From Bacteroidota bacterium (lineage in GTDB: Bacteria > Bacteroidota > Bacteroidia > Cytophagales > Cyclobacteriaceae): a DNA stretch of 40,774 bases. The DNA is taken from assembly GCA_003973485.1 (NCBI GenBank), contig QNXU01000268.1, positions 1 to 40,774 of the forward strand, given 5' to 3'. Of the stretch, positions 18,299-26,895 are shown one piece after another; position 1 is the first letter of the stretch, and every line of letters starts with the position of its first letter. The notes beneath the pieces are model-generated. The model did not search any database. It was not told the DNA's origin and saw only the letters and a list, made by a program, of their open reading frames with translations. A program made the position numbers and the translations under genes.

Positions 18299-18880
18299 AT
18301 GAACTCCACTAAGAAACTTGCCATATTAGCTTCCGGATCAGGCAGCAATGCAGAAAAGATCATCCAATATTTCAAGAGCAATAAAGAAATTGAAATCGTG
18401 GGGATTTTAACAAATAATGAAAATGCAGGGGTGACTGCCCGTGCGGAAAAAGCAGGCATTGCTTATCATGTATTTTCAAAATCAGAATTTGAAGATGGCA
18501 CTCCCGTTTTGGATTTTCTAAAATCTCATGATGTGGATGTGGTGGTTTTGGCAGGTTTTCTTTTAAAAATTTCCCCTAAAATAACAGCACAATATCCTGA
18601 TAGAATTATCAATATTCACCCTGCTCTTTTACCGAAATATGGTGGAAAAGGAATGTACGGACATTACGTGCATGAAGCGGTTATCAACAATCAGGAAACT
18701 GAAAGCGGTATCACGATTCATTTAGTGAATGATGAGTATGATGAAGGTGAAATTATTTTCCAAGCGAAATGCAGCATTCATCCGCAAATGGGCTCCAAGC
18801 AACTAAGCGCAAAAGTGCAGCAGTTGGAGCACCAACATTATCCTAAGGTTATTGAGGATTTTGTGGGGAAGCTTGATTAA
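18299..18880 (+). CDS. purN: Phosphoribosylglycinamide formyltransferase PurN
   Basis: A 193-residue GAR transformylase for the third step of purine synthesis, using 10-formyl-tetrahydrofolate. Seen are the GAR-phosphate loop LAILASGSGSNAEKI, the catalytic Asn-Ile-His-Pro in RIINIHPALLPKYGG and the later ESGITIHLVNDEYDEGEIIFQ containing the conserved Asp. An in-frame TTG at 18272 would add nine residues, but the ATG at 18299 gives the standard N-terminus and leaves the 18270-18282 repeat arm outside the gene. The gene is not grouped with other pur genes here; guaB, 14 kb away, is the only other purine gene in the window. Confidence 0.94.
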   Translation: MNSTKKLAILASGSGSNAEKIIQYFKSNKEIEIVGILTNNENAGVTARAEKAGIAYHVFSKSEFEDGTPVLDFLKSHDVDVVVLAGFLLKISPKITAQYPDRIINIHPALLPKYGGKGMYGHYVHEAVINNQETESGITIHLVNDEYDEGEIIFQAKCSIHPQMGSKQLSAKVQQLEHQHYPKVIEDFVGKLD

Positions 18881-18891
18881 AGCTTAATCAA
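18873..18891 (+). terminator. Weak hairpin over the purN stop codon
   Basis: TTGATTAA-AGC-TTAATCAA forms an eight-pair stem that includes the stop codon and is followed by a T-rich stretch. The A/T-only stem makes it a weak terminator candidate. Confidence 0.35.
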
Positions 18892-19418
18892 ATCTTTCAA
18901 AAACATTTTTCTTTCTTTTTGCTACTATGTAACAAGACTAAAAACCAGCTAAAGCTGGAAATTTAACCACAAAAGAATCAAAAGAAAACAAAAGAACAGC
19001 CAAAGGCTGTTTAACCCTAGCTCATATCCTTTGACATAGAAACATTTTGTTATCTCCTTTGAAGTTCCGTTCATTAGACTTTGATTACTTGAACAAAAAG
19101 AAACATCCTCCAGCTGGCGGACAAGAAGGTTTAATGCCAGCCAAAGGCTGGTCAGAATCTGGCTGGCTTCTACCCTCATGGTCAGCGCTGGATTGTCTGG
19201 CCAAGCAGGCCCGCTAAACTTTCCTCCCTCCCGCTTTTCCGAGTTCCTCGGAAGTGGTCGGGATAATTCTTATTAAAGATATCATAACTAACATTTTTTC
19301 TACCTTAAAGTTAGCTTCTAAAACTACATATATTTGAGAAGGAATTATAGATTAATAATTCCTATTTTGATTGTTTAGAAGTGCGGTAGATTTTACAATT
19401 GAACTTTATAATTTCTTC
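18881..19418. other. Intergenic region with a cluster of short palindromic repeats
   Basis: No credible gene is seen in these 538 bases. Hairpins are CCAGCT-AA-AGCTGG (18945-18958), ACAGCC-AAA-GGCTGT (18996-19010), the palindrome CCAGCTGG (19111-19118), CCAGCC-AAA-GGCTGG (19138-19152) and a composite TCCCG...TTCCGAG-TTC-CTCGGAA...CGGGA (19229-19263). Three share the scheme CAGC(C/T)-AA(A)-(G/A)GCTG. The rest is AT-rich without obvious signals. Confidence 0.6.
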
Positions 19419-20846
19419 TTAATCAGATTCAGCCTTTTCTTTCAATAACTCATCAATTACTAGATCAATATTTTCACTTGCCCTTCTACATTTATTCTCC
19501 ACAATTTTCCCATTCCAATCAATTAGCGTGCTATGAGGAATACCCTTAATACCAAAATCTTTTTGAAGCTTATCATTCCAGTTTCCGTTGGCATATAAAT
19601 TAGTGGTTTTTAGATTGTATTTTTTTAAATAAGATTTCCATTTTTCCTCTTCCGAATCAATGCAGATATTGACAATTTCAACTGGCTGATCTTTATATTT
19701 TTCAACCAATTTATTTTCCTCTGGAAATTCTTTAATGCAGGGTTTACACCAAGTTGCCCAGAAATTAATCAATAGAATCTTTCCTTTGAAATCACTTGAT
19801 ATATATTCATTACCAGCACTATCCGCAAGGAAAAAGTAAGGTGTTTTTGCACCTTTTGGTAAGATAGGATTAGCCTTCCTTAGGTCTTTCACATACTCTT
19901 GTAATTTTGGATCATTGATTTCTTTTATCCACTCTGTTTGATAGAGATAGGTTCTTCTTTCCAATATATTCCCTAATGAAAATGCTAAATATGTATCTCT
20001 TACTTTCCCTTCCAATTCTTTCTTAGCAATGTCAATCCCCACTTCGTAAAATTTAATCCATTCGGCTAAAGAAGAAGGTTCTGGACTTTGATATAATGGA
20101 TCTTGTAGAAATGCTAAGTAGTCACTCAAAAAATTGATATAGCGATTAGTTCCCAACAATTCAGCATCATTTATGGATAATGCACCAACTGTATTTTGTA
20201 AAAAATTTGGAGGTAGACTGTCCGTCATATTCAACATTCTTGTTCTGTACATCAAGCTATTAAGTTTCCAATGTGCATTTAAATATTGAAGCCGCTTGTT
20301 TTCAAAGTTTATATACCAATCAGGCAGCTCATTTTTATGTTCTGTTAAATATTGTTGATGCAAAGCTGTGATGGAATCATTAACCTTAATCAAATTAACA
20401 AAGCTTATATCTCCATGAGTATAACTTGCTCTTGGTTTCCAATCTGAACCAGTAGTACTAAATTTTTGCTTAAGAAATTGATTGATGTTTTTTAATGAGC
20501 CTTGAAATTCTATTTCTCCATTTTCCGATAGAAGCAATTTATTTTGTTTATTGGGCATGCTAAAAACTTTAAGTTCTTGCCCATTGATTTTTAAGTCCAG
20601 ATAAATTTTGCCTTGCGTAATAATTTGAAAATCTAAGCTTTGCCCAGCGGAAATAGTAGTATCAATTTCTTGTACTTGCCATGGCAATAAATACCAGTTT
20701 TCAATAGCTATTGTAACTTCTTCTGAAGTCTTGTTTTCTATTTGTAGCTTGCTTTTTCCGTTGAGCTGAAAACCATCTTGACTGTTGCAAGCAATAAGAA
20801 GTGTTAAACTAAGAATTAATAAATATTTTATGTGGCTGTGGTTCAT
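19419..20846 (-). CDS. Lipoprotein with C-terminal TlpA-like thioredoxin domain
   Basis: A 475-residue exported protein. The signal peptide ends at a lipobox, LTLLIAC with Cys20. Residues 25-120 look like a beta-sandwich region; 130-330 are mostly helical with no motif I recognise; about 335-470 form a thioredoxin-fold domain with NFWATWCKPCIKEFPEE, where the redox pair is Cys367 and Cys370, plus the cis-Pro region FGIKGIPHSTLID. The layout (N-terminal domain, helical linker, TlpA/ResA-like end) is common in Bacteroidota periplasmic proteins. It should be anchored facing the periplasm and act as a thiol-disulfide reductase; its client is unknown. It is monocistronic. Confidence 0.82.
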   Translation of the reverse strand: MNHSHIKYLLILSLTLLIACNSQDGFQLNGKSKLQIENKTSEEVTIAIENWYLLPWQVQEIDTTISAGQSLDFQIITQGKIYLDLKINGQELKVFSMPNKQNKLLLSENGEIEFQGSLKNINQFLKQKFSTTGSDWKPRASYTHGDISFVNLIKVNDSITALHQQYLTEHKNELPDWYINFENKRLQYLNAHWKLNSLMYRTRMLNMTDSLPPNFLQNTVGALSINDAELLGTNRYINFLSDYLAFLQDPLYQSPEPSSLAEWIKFYEVGIDIAKKELEGKVRDTYLAFSLGNILERRTYLYQTEWIKEINDPKLQEYVKDLRKANPILPKGAKTPYFFLADSAGNEYISSDFKGKILLINFWATWCKPCIKEFPEENKLVEKYKDQPVEIVNICIDSEEEKWKSYLKKYNLKTTNLYANGNWNDKLQKDFGIKGIPHSTLIDWNGKIVENKCRRASENIDLVIDELLKEKAESD

Positions 20847-21139
20847 ATCAGCTATTTTTGTGAAAATTAAATATAACTAATATTATAGTGGAAATTAAAA
20901 TTTCTGAGCTATAATTAGTGCTATATATCTACTTTCGTTTCTAATAATTCATCCAAAATACTAAAGTTAAATATAGGCACAGCCCAGTAAAGAAGATATG
21001 AACTACAGTTTCAAAGAGTTTTCTTCTACTGTGTATGAGCTAAAGAGTGTAGTGATAAAATTTGAAAGTACAAAGATATTTAGATCCGTACCTAAATCCT
21101 TTAAAAATAAATTCATGTGATTTTAGCCTATCGCTCCGC

Positions 21140-21637
21140 TCAAATCACTAACTCGGCATTTAGCTTTGTCGCTAATCGTTTAGCATTCTTAACAGCAGAA
21201 TCCCTATTTGAGTAGTCAAATGAAAACAGAGGGCTGGGTGAATTCGGATATACTAAAATTTTGGATTTGGTGACTTTTCCTGACAGTGTAGGGCTAATAC
21301 CATTAGGTTTGTTCGTAACTAATTGGCTTTTAGAAATTACTTTTATTTTTATCAGGTCAGGAAGCGGCATCCATTTTCCCGTCCTGTAACCACCAATTGA
21401 CAAATATTCTATGAACCTTTTTTGTTTGAAATCAATAAGGGTTCCACCATAAGTGAATGTAATTACAAGCCCCAACAGAAGGGCTCCAATCCCAACAGCA
21501 AAAACTCTTTCTATTGAACTTTTCCCTTCTAAGAAGGTCGGACTGAGAAGAGCAAATATACCAGCGACCATCAAAAGTGTTCCTAAAAGATGCGGGCCAG
21601 CAACCAGATTTCGTTTTTTATAGTGAAAATTTTTCAT
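21140..21637 (-). CDS. Small membrane protein of unknown function
   Basis: About 165 residues from the ATG at 21637 (MKNFHYKKRNLVAGPHLLG). The open frame continues 13 codons upstream to a TTG at 21676, but the ATG gives a better basic N-terminus before the membrane segments. Two hydrophobic stretches are seen (about residues 14-34 and 47-64, LLGTLLMVAGIFALLSP and VFAVGIGALLLGLVITFTYGG), then a soluble C-terminal part of about 100 residues with short beta-like segments such as KSKILVYPNSPSPLFSFDY. I do not recognise a family. It is monocistronic and divergent from the beta-helix gene, with 110-170 bp between depending on start. Confidence 0.6.
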   Translation of the reverse strand: MKNFHYKKRNLVAGPHLLGTLLMVAGIFALLSPTFLEGKSSIERVFAVGIGALLLGLVITFTYGGTLIDFKQKRFIEYLSIGGYRTGKWMPLPDLIKIKVISKSQLVTNKPNGISPTLSGKVTKSKILVYPNSPSPLFSFDYSNRDSAVKNAKRLATKLNAELVI

Positions 21638-21771
21638 ATAAATATCTCGTGGTACACGATCCAAAGGCTTAGTCAATCAAATAGTAATTGTTTTTTTGTA
21701 CTTTGGTTTTATAATTGGTATTACACATTTCTATCCACTTTAACTAGTTTATCATATATTCTATCTCCTCC

Positions 21772-23520
21772 ATCAGACATCTTCGCTGCGCCCTAACTAT
21801 CATACTCTTGTTAGCTTTTGCTACAGGATGTTCTGAATCAACCAAGAATTCTAATGCTGCTAAGACATCTCAATATACTTCAATATTTGGTAAAAACGTG
21901 TTGGTTTTTGACGATTCTATGGATTTGGATAGTATTAAGATGACGCTGGAAGCCTTACACGAGCAGCAAAAATATAACGAGTTTGGCTCAGAACGTTATG
22001 CACTATTATTCAAACCCGGAACTTATGATTTAGATGTGACGGTCGATTATTATGTTCAGGCACTTGGTTTAGGAAGATATCCTGAAGATGTTACCATCAA
22101 TGGAGCAGTACAATCCACCTCATCTACAAGTGACAATAAGGTGACCACTATGTTTTGGCGTGGTGCAGAGAATTTCAAAGTTGTCCCAAAAGATGGCGAA
22201 ATGATTTATTGGGCGGTTTCACAAGCTGCTCCCTACAGAAGAATGCATGTTGTGGGTGATATTAATTTTGATAAAGGCAGCTGGGCAAGTGGTGGTGTTC
22301 TTGCTAATTCTCTTGTAGAAGGTAGGGCTGGTTTAACCACCGGACAACAATGGATGACAAGAAATTCAAGCATTGGTAAGTGGGAAGGCGGAAACTGGAA
22401 CAGGGTATTCGTTGGAGTGGAAGGCGCTCCGAATGATACATGGCCCACTGAACCTACAACCGTAATTGACAAAACACCAGTAGTTCGTGAAAAACCGTTT
22501 TTGGCTTATACTGAATCGGGAGATTATGCTGTATTTGTTCCAGAACTGCTTAGAGAAACTTCTGGTCCTTCTTGGATGAATCGTGATGAAAAAGGTGAGT
22601 TAATACCCATAGCTGATTTTCATATCGCTTTTCCCGATAAAGATAATTCCACTTCCATTAATCAAGCCCTAGCTGATGGCAAGCATATTCTTTTTACACC
22701 TGGAATCTACGGACTAGACGAAACCATTACCATCACAAATCCTAATACTGTAATCTTGGGGCTTGGATTAGCCACACTCATTCCTCAAAATGGAGAAGTA
22801 GCAGTAGCTACGGATGATATTCCCGGTATAAAATTAGCAGGCTTTATGGTAGATGCAGGTCCGGACTTATCTCCAAGCCTGATTCAAATTGGAACAGAGG
22901 ATTCTGATGAGGATTTTTCTGATAATCCCATTTCTCTACACGATATCTATTGCCGAGTTGGCGGTGCGGTAGTTGGTCAAGCCGAAACCACTGTCACTAT
23001 CAATAGCAATTATGTAATTGGCGATCATTTTTGGTTATGGCGAGCGGATCACGGAACGGGAACTGAATGGATGGACGGACAAAATAAGCACGGGCTTGTC
23101 GTAAATGGGGATCATGTCACCATCTATGGCTTGTTTAATGAGCACTTCCAAGGCTATCAAACGCTCTGGAAAGGAGAATACGGACGCACTTATTTTTACC
23201 AATCTGAAATCCCCTATTCCCCACCAAGCTTAGAAGTTTGGAATGATAATGGAAAGCCTTATAAAGTTGCGGATAGCGTTGAAAATCACAAAGCCTATGG
23301 TCTCGGAATTTATAGTTTTTTTAGGGGCGAGCCCACAGTCTCCAATAATGTCAGGTTAGAAAATGCTATGGAAGTCCCTGACTATTCAGGCATAGTAATT
23401 ACACATATCTCAACATTCGCTGGACTCAATGGAGGCATCAATCATTCTATTAATGGATTGGGTGAATCCACCGAAGTGGGGGAGCTAAAGCTTTATGATG
23501 GATTTGAAGGGAAAGAATAG
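21772..23520 (+). CDS. Exported right-handed beta-helix-like lipoprotein with non-standard start
   Basis: A protein of about 580 residues. Two similar halves each carry a pectate-lyase-like opening (YALLFKPGTYDLDVTV; HILFTPGIYGLDETITI) followed by beta-helix coils (NTVILGLGLATLIPQNG, TTVTINSNYVIGDHFWLWRADHG, HGLVVNGDHVTIYGLF). By recall it resembles a family common in actinobacteria that databases label 'adenylyl cyclase' or 'coagulation factor 5/8 type', labels I consider inherited errors; a carbohydrate-active role is an inference. The lipobox FATGC is present, but the only ordinary start in frame is TTG at 21808, which cuts the signal to seven residues. Reading back, the frame gives RHLRCALTIILLLAFATGC, a complete signal peptide that would need to start at ATC 21772 or another AUA/AUC codon. 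Confidence 0.65.
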   Translation: MRHLRCALTIILLLAFATGCSESTKNSNAAKTSQYTSIFGKNVLVFDDSMDLDSIKMTLEALHEQQKYNEFGSERYALLFKPGTYDLDVTVDYYVQALGLGRYPEDVTINGAVQSTSSTSDNKVTTMFWRGAENFKVVPKDGEMIYWAVSQAAPYRRMHVVGDINFDKGSWASGGVLANSLVEGRAGLTTGQQWMTRNSSIGKWEGGNWNRVFVGVEGAPNDTWPTEPTTVIDKTPVVREKPFLAYTESGDYAVFVPELLRETSGPSWMNRDEKGELIPIADFHIAFPDKDNSTSINQALADGKHILFTPGIYGLDETITITNPNTVILGLGLATLIPQNGEVAVATDDIPGIKLAGFMVDAGPDLSPSLIQIGTEDSDEDFSDNPISLHDIYCRVGGAVVGQAETTVTINSNYVIGDHFWLWRADHGTGTEWMDGQNKHGLVVNGDHVTIYGLFNEHFQGYQTLWKGEYGRTYFYQSEIPYSPPSLEVWNDNGKPYKVADSVENHKAYGLGIYSFFRGEPTVSNNVRLENAMEVPDYSGIVITHISTFAGLNGGINHSINGLGESTEVGELKLYDGFEGKE

Positions 23521-23792
23521 TATGGGATTTTTATTTTTATTCAACATATTGTTGAAGAATTAGTATAACTCTTTGCTCAGGCCTTGAAAAAAGGTTAAGT
23601 ACTTTACAAATATGTCAGTTTATTTACCAGACTGTGGCTATTAAGAAGTTTAGAATTTTATGGAGGGTTTTGAGGTCAAATAGTTGTGTGAAAGGTCATC
23701 TTAAATTTGCTTTTCTAAAGGAGTTGAATTTGCAAGGTTTAAAATATTAGCGCATTTATAATACGATTTTAGTTTAAAACCATTAAATTTTA

Positions 23793-24134
23793 GTGGTTTA
23801 CTTGTGTTCTAAGATAATAATTCGCATATTTGATGACTATAATTTCAAATATGATATTTTGAAACCTTGGAACGAGTATATTAAGCGGAAATTAAAATCC
23901 GAAATGGTTAAACGTGGCATCAGCAATGATGAACTTGTCCAACGATTGGATAGAATTGGTGTAGAGATGTCAAAGTCTAGCCTTGTTAATAAGATTAGTA
24001 GAGGGTCTTTTTCTGCTGCTTTCCTCATTCAATGTTTATATGTAATTGGCTGTCATGAAATTGAAATTGAAGAACCGCTAAGTATGGTTGCTGAAAATCC
24101 TGTTAAATATAAAAAATCCAAAAAGAAGTCATGA
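23793..24134 (+). CDS. DUF6471-like small protein preceding the methylase
   Basis: Up to 113 residues. The core PWNEYIKRKLKSEMVKRGISNDELVQRLDRIGVEMSKSSLVNKISRGSFSAAFLIQCLYVIG matches my memory of the DUF6471 pattern, which looks like a helix-turn-helix: a possible DNA-binding regulator. No ATG is available upstream of this core; possible starts are GTG at 23793 or TTG at 23859, the latter giving MKPWNEYIKRKL and probably closer to the family. It overlaps the next gene by four bases (ATGA), which suggests coupled translation and a shared role, such as controlling expression of the restriction-modification protein. The C-terminal end is lysine-rich. Confidence 0.6.
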   Translation: MVYLCSKIIIRIFDDYNFKYDILKPWNEYIKRKLKSEMVKRGISNDELVQRLDRIGVEMSKSSLVNKISRGSFSAAFLIQCLYVIGCHEIEIEEPLSMVAENPVKYKKSKKKS

Positions 24135-26770
24135 AAAATCTGTTTTGTAATTCAACTGATTTAAAAAACGAAGCGGATGTAGAAGCTTTGTTTGTTGAAC
24201 GGCTTCTCAATTATTTTTCTTTTCCAGATGATCGTGTAAAACGGAAACGATCACTTGACGAAATGGTAATAGGGCAAGGGTCAAAAAAGGAAAAATACAA
24301 GCCTGACTATGTTTTGTTTGATTCAGCTGGCGATCCAATTATTGTAATAGATGCTAAGGCACCTTCAGAAAAGATTGAAGATTATCAGTATCAAGTTTCA
24401 TCTTACGCTCTTGGTTTAAACCAAAAATTCAAAGATAAGAACCCAGTAATATTTACAATTCTAACAAATGGTTTATACCTAATTGTTTACCCTTGGGATA
24501 ATAGTCAACCCGAGCATTTTTTAAAGTTTGAAGACTTTGCCCCACACAATGAAAGTTTTATAGAACTTAGATCTAAACTTTCATATTCAGCTTTTGAGCA
24601 TGCAAAAGCAACCAAAGGTATCTTTGAACACGATAGACCAACTTTACACTCTCTTCTAAAGTCTTTTAATGATTGTCATGATTTAATTTGGAAAAAGGAA
24701 AAAATCAGTCCAACTGATGCTTTTTATGAATTCTCAAAAATTATGTTCATTAAAATAAGGGAAGATAATAAAATCCATAATAAGTTTTCTAGTGGAGAAA
24801 CGCTTACAAAGGATCATTTTGTTTTCTCAACCCACTGGTTAGATGCGATGGCTAAAAATGGTATAGATCATCCATTTGATAAAATTCTTTTTAGTCAAGT
24901 TCAGGAAGATCTTGAAGAACAAATAAAAAGAAATAAGAAAAAGAGAGTCTTTGAAAAAGATGAAGGATTAAATCTGAAGGCTTCAACTGTCTATGAAGTT
25001 GTTAAAAAACTTCAACATTTTGATTTATATGGAATTGATGAGGATCTTAATGGAAGAATGTTTGAAACATTCCTTAATGCAACGGTACGAGGAAAAGGGC
25101 TAGGTCAATTTTTTACTCCTAGAGGTGTTGTTCATTACATGGTCGAGTCTACTCCTTTGACCATAAATGTCAGCAAAGAAAAATCTTTGGCAGAATCAAT
25201 CCCGTATGTTTTTGATGGGTGTTGTGGCAGCGGTGGTTTTTTAATTGATGCTATGGCTCAATTTGTTCGGGATATAAATAATAAAACAAATTTAACTGAT
25301 AAACAAAAACACGCATATTTAGAAGAAGCAAAGAATAATCATTTATTTGGCATAGAGGCGAATGCTAAAATATCGCGAATTGCTCGTTTGAATATGTATT
25401 TGCACGGTGATGGTGGGAGTAAAATTTTTAAAGCGGATGCTCTTGATAAACTGATTCAGTCAGAAGCTGGAATTTCAAGAGAAGAAGAACAGGGTTTAAC
25501 AGAATTAAGGGATGAATTCAATATAAACCACCTTAAATTTGATGTTATTCTTTCTAATCCGCCATTCAGCATGAAGTATGACTCTAAAGATCCTAATGAG
25601 AAGGTTGTCTTGGAGCAATATTCTAAAGTGAACAGGGTTGGCACAAAAATGACAAACTCAGAAAAATCTAACGTTCTATTTTTAGAAAGGTACTTAGATT
25701 TATTAAAACCCGAAACTGGAGAATTATCAACTGTTATTGATGACACTGTAATTAACGGGCAAAAAAGTCAGAGGTACAGAGATTTTTTACTTGAAAATTT
25801 CATTCTTATCCAAGTAATTTCTCTACCCTTCAATACTTTCTTTGGTGCAGAAGCCAATGTTAAGACATCTATCATTCATTTAAGAAGAAAAAGTGAAGGG
25901 GAAAAACAAGGGCATATATTTATGGCAATTGCCAATAATGTGGGGCATGATGATCATAAAAAACCAACGCCTGATCGAAATAATTTACGTGAGATAATTC
26001 GCTATTATGAAAGATGGCAGAACGGGGAAAATATAGAAGATGTGATAATTGACAACCAGTCAAATGATGAGCCGCTTGGATGTCCAATGCAAATATTTAC
26101 AGTTTCTCCAGATAACTTTAACAAAGAGCGTTTGGATGCTTTTTATTACGCTCCAGAATTAGTGAAAGCCAGAGAAAAACTTTTTAGATTAAAGGATTCA
26201 GGTGAAATAGATCTGTTCTATGGCAGAGACTTCGAAATTATACCTGAAATCAAAAAAAGGGAAGAGAAAAGCTTTGCTGGAAACACATATAAATATTTCG
26301 AAATAGGAGATGTCACCATTGATGGTACAATTGTTAAATACCGAGAAGAACCTTTTGAATCTCTACCAACAAGAGCACGACTTCAAGTTCGTAAGGATGA
26401 TGTGATTTTTGCCAAAAACAATAGTAGTCGGGGAACGACCGTAATAATACCGAGTGAATTTGACGATCAACTTGTTACTACAGGATTTATAGGTATAAGA
26501 CCGAAAAATCACGATGAAAAATATCTTCTTTGGGGAATTCTTGAATCTGAATTCTTTAGAAAACAAATTTATTACCTCTCAATAACTGCGTCTCAGCCTG
26601 AGGTTAGAGAGACCATATTTAAGAATGAGATAATAATTCCCATTCCACGGGATGAAAAAGCAAAGCAGAATATAATTGACAATGCTATTCAAGCAGAAAA
26701 AGCAAGAATCAGCCTTAGTAATGCTGTCAAAGGTTCAAGCGATGCCGTTAATAGTATCTTTAACGTTTAG
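24131..26770 (+). CDS. Single-chain restriction-modification protein: nuclease-like domain, N6-adenine methylase, specificity domain
   Basis: An 879-residue fusion. Residues 1-150 resemble the HsdR N-terminal nuclease fold: PD59 in KYKPDYVLFD and D74-A-K76 in IIVIDAKAP form a PD-(D/E)xK-like site. Residues about 170-600 are a type I/HsdM-like gamma-class N6-adenine methylase with GQFFTP (325-330), motif I FDGCCGSGGF (361-370) and motif IV NPPF (476-479). From about 660 to the end is an HsdS-like half with one target-recognition domain (YKYFEIGDVTIDGTIVKY to PEVRETIFKNEIIIPIP). All needed parts are in one chain, as in type IIG enzymes, but with an HsdR-type N-terminus. It probably methylates one site and cuts unmodified DNA; cleavage is inferred, not shown. 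No separate hsdR or hsdS is adjacent. Confidence 0.8.
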   Translation: MKNLFCNSTDLKNEADVEALFVERLLNYFSFPDDRVKRKRSLDEMVIGQGSKKEKYKPDYVLFDSAGDPIIVIDAKAPSEKIEDYQYQVSSYALGLNQKFKDKNPVIFTILTNGLYLIVYPWDNSQPEHFLKFEDFAPHNESFIELRSKLSYSAFEHAKATKGIFEHDRPTLHSLLKSFNDCHDLIWKKEKISPTDAFYEFSKIMFIKIREDNKIHNKFSSGETLTKDHFVFSTHWLDAMAKNGIDHPFDKILFSQVQEDLEEQIKRNKKKRVFEKDEGLNLKASTVYEVVKKLQHFDLYGIDEDLNGRMFETFLNATVRGKGLGQFFTPRGVVHYMVESTPLTINVSKEKSLAESIPYVFDGCCGSGGFLIDAMAQFVRDINNKTNLTDKQKHAYLEEAKNNHLFGIEANAKISRIARLNMYLHGDGGSKIFKADALDKLIQSEAGISREEEQGLTELRDEFNINHLKFDVILSNPPFSMKYDSKDPNEKVVLEQYSKVNRVGTKMTNSEKSNVLFLERYLDLLKPETGELSTVIDDTVINGQKSQRYRDFLLENFILIQVISLPFNTFFGAEANVKTSIIHLRRKSEGEKQGHIFMAIANNVGHDDHKKPTPDRNNLREIIRYYERWQNGENIEDVIIDNQSNDEPLGCPMQIFTVSPDNFNKERLDAFYYAPELVKAREKLFRLKDSGEIDLFYGRDFEIIPEIKKREEKSFAGNTYKYFEIGDVTIDGTIVKYREEPFESLPTRARLQVRKDDVIFAKNNSSRGTTVIIPSEFDDQLVTTGFIGIRPKNHDEKYLLWGILESEFFRKQIYYLSITASQPEVRETIFKNEIIIPIPRDEKAKQNIIDNAIQAEKARISLSNAVKGSSDAVNSIFNV

Positions 26771-26836
26771 GAAATTTTAGGCTCTTTTGGTTTTTGAACT
26801 AAAGAAGTAAATATATAAGCCTTATTATTCCACACA

Positions 26837-26869
26837 AAAAAAGCGTCCCAGAAAACCCTGAAACGCTTT
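26837..26869 (-). terminator. Intrinsic terminator of the M3 peptidase gene
   Basis: On the minus strand AAAGCGT, a 16-nt middle part and ACGCTTT are followed by further T residues. It lies 27 bases past the M3 peptidase stop codon. The U-tract exists only on the minus strand, so it should not terminate the upstream methylase gene. Confidence 0.75.
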
Positions 26870-26895
26870 AGTTAAATTAACTTGACTAAAAGATT

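Noticed and set aside
20847-21139. Small gene between the thioredoxin lipoprotein and the membrane protein genes
   Set aside because: These 293 AT-rich bases show no open frame with coding character and no clear signal.
23540-23556. Terminator after the beta-helix gene
   Set aside because: TTCAACA-TAT-TGTTGAA is a short, A/T-rich stem with no T-tract after it on the plus strand.
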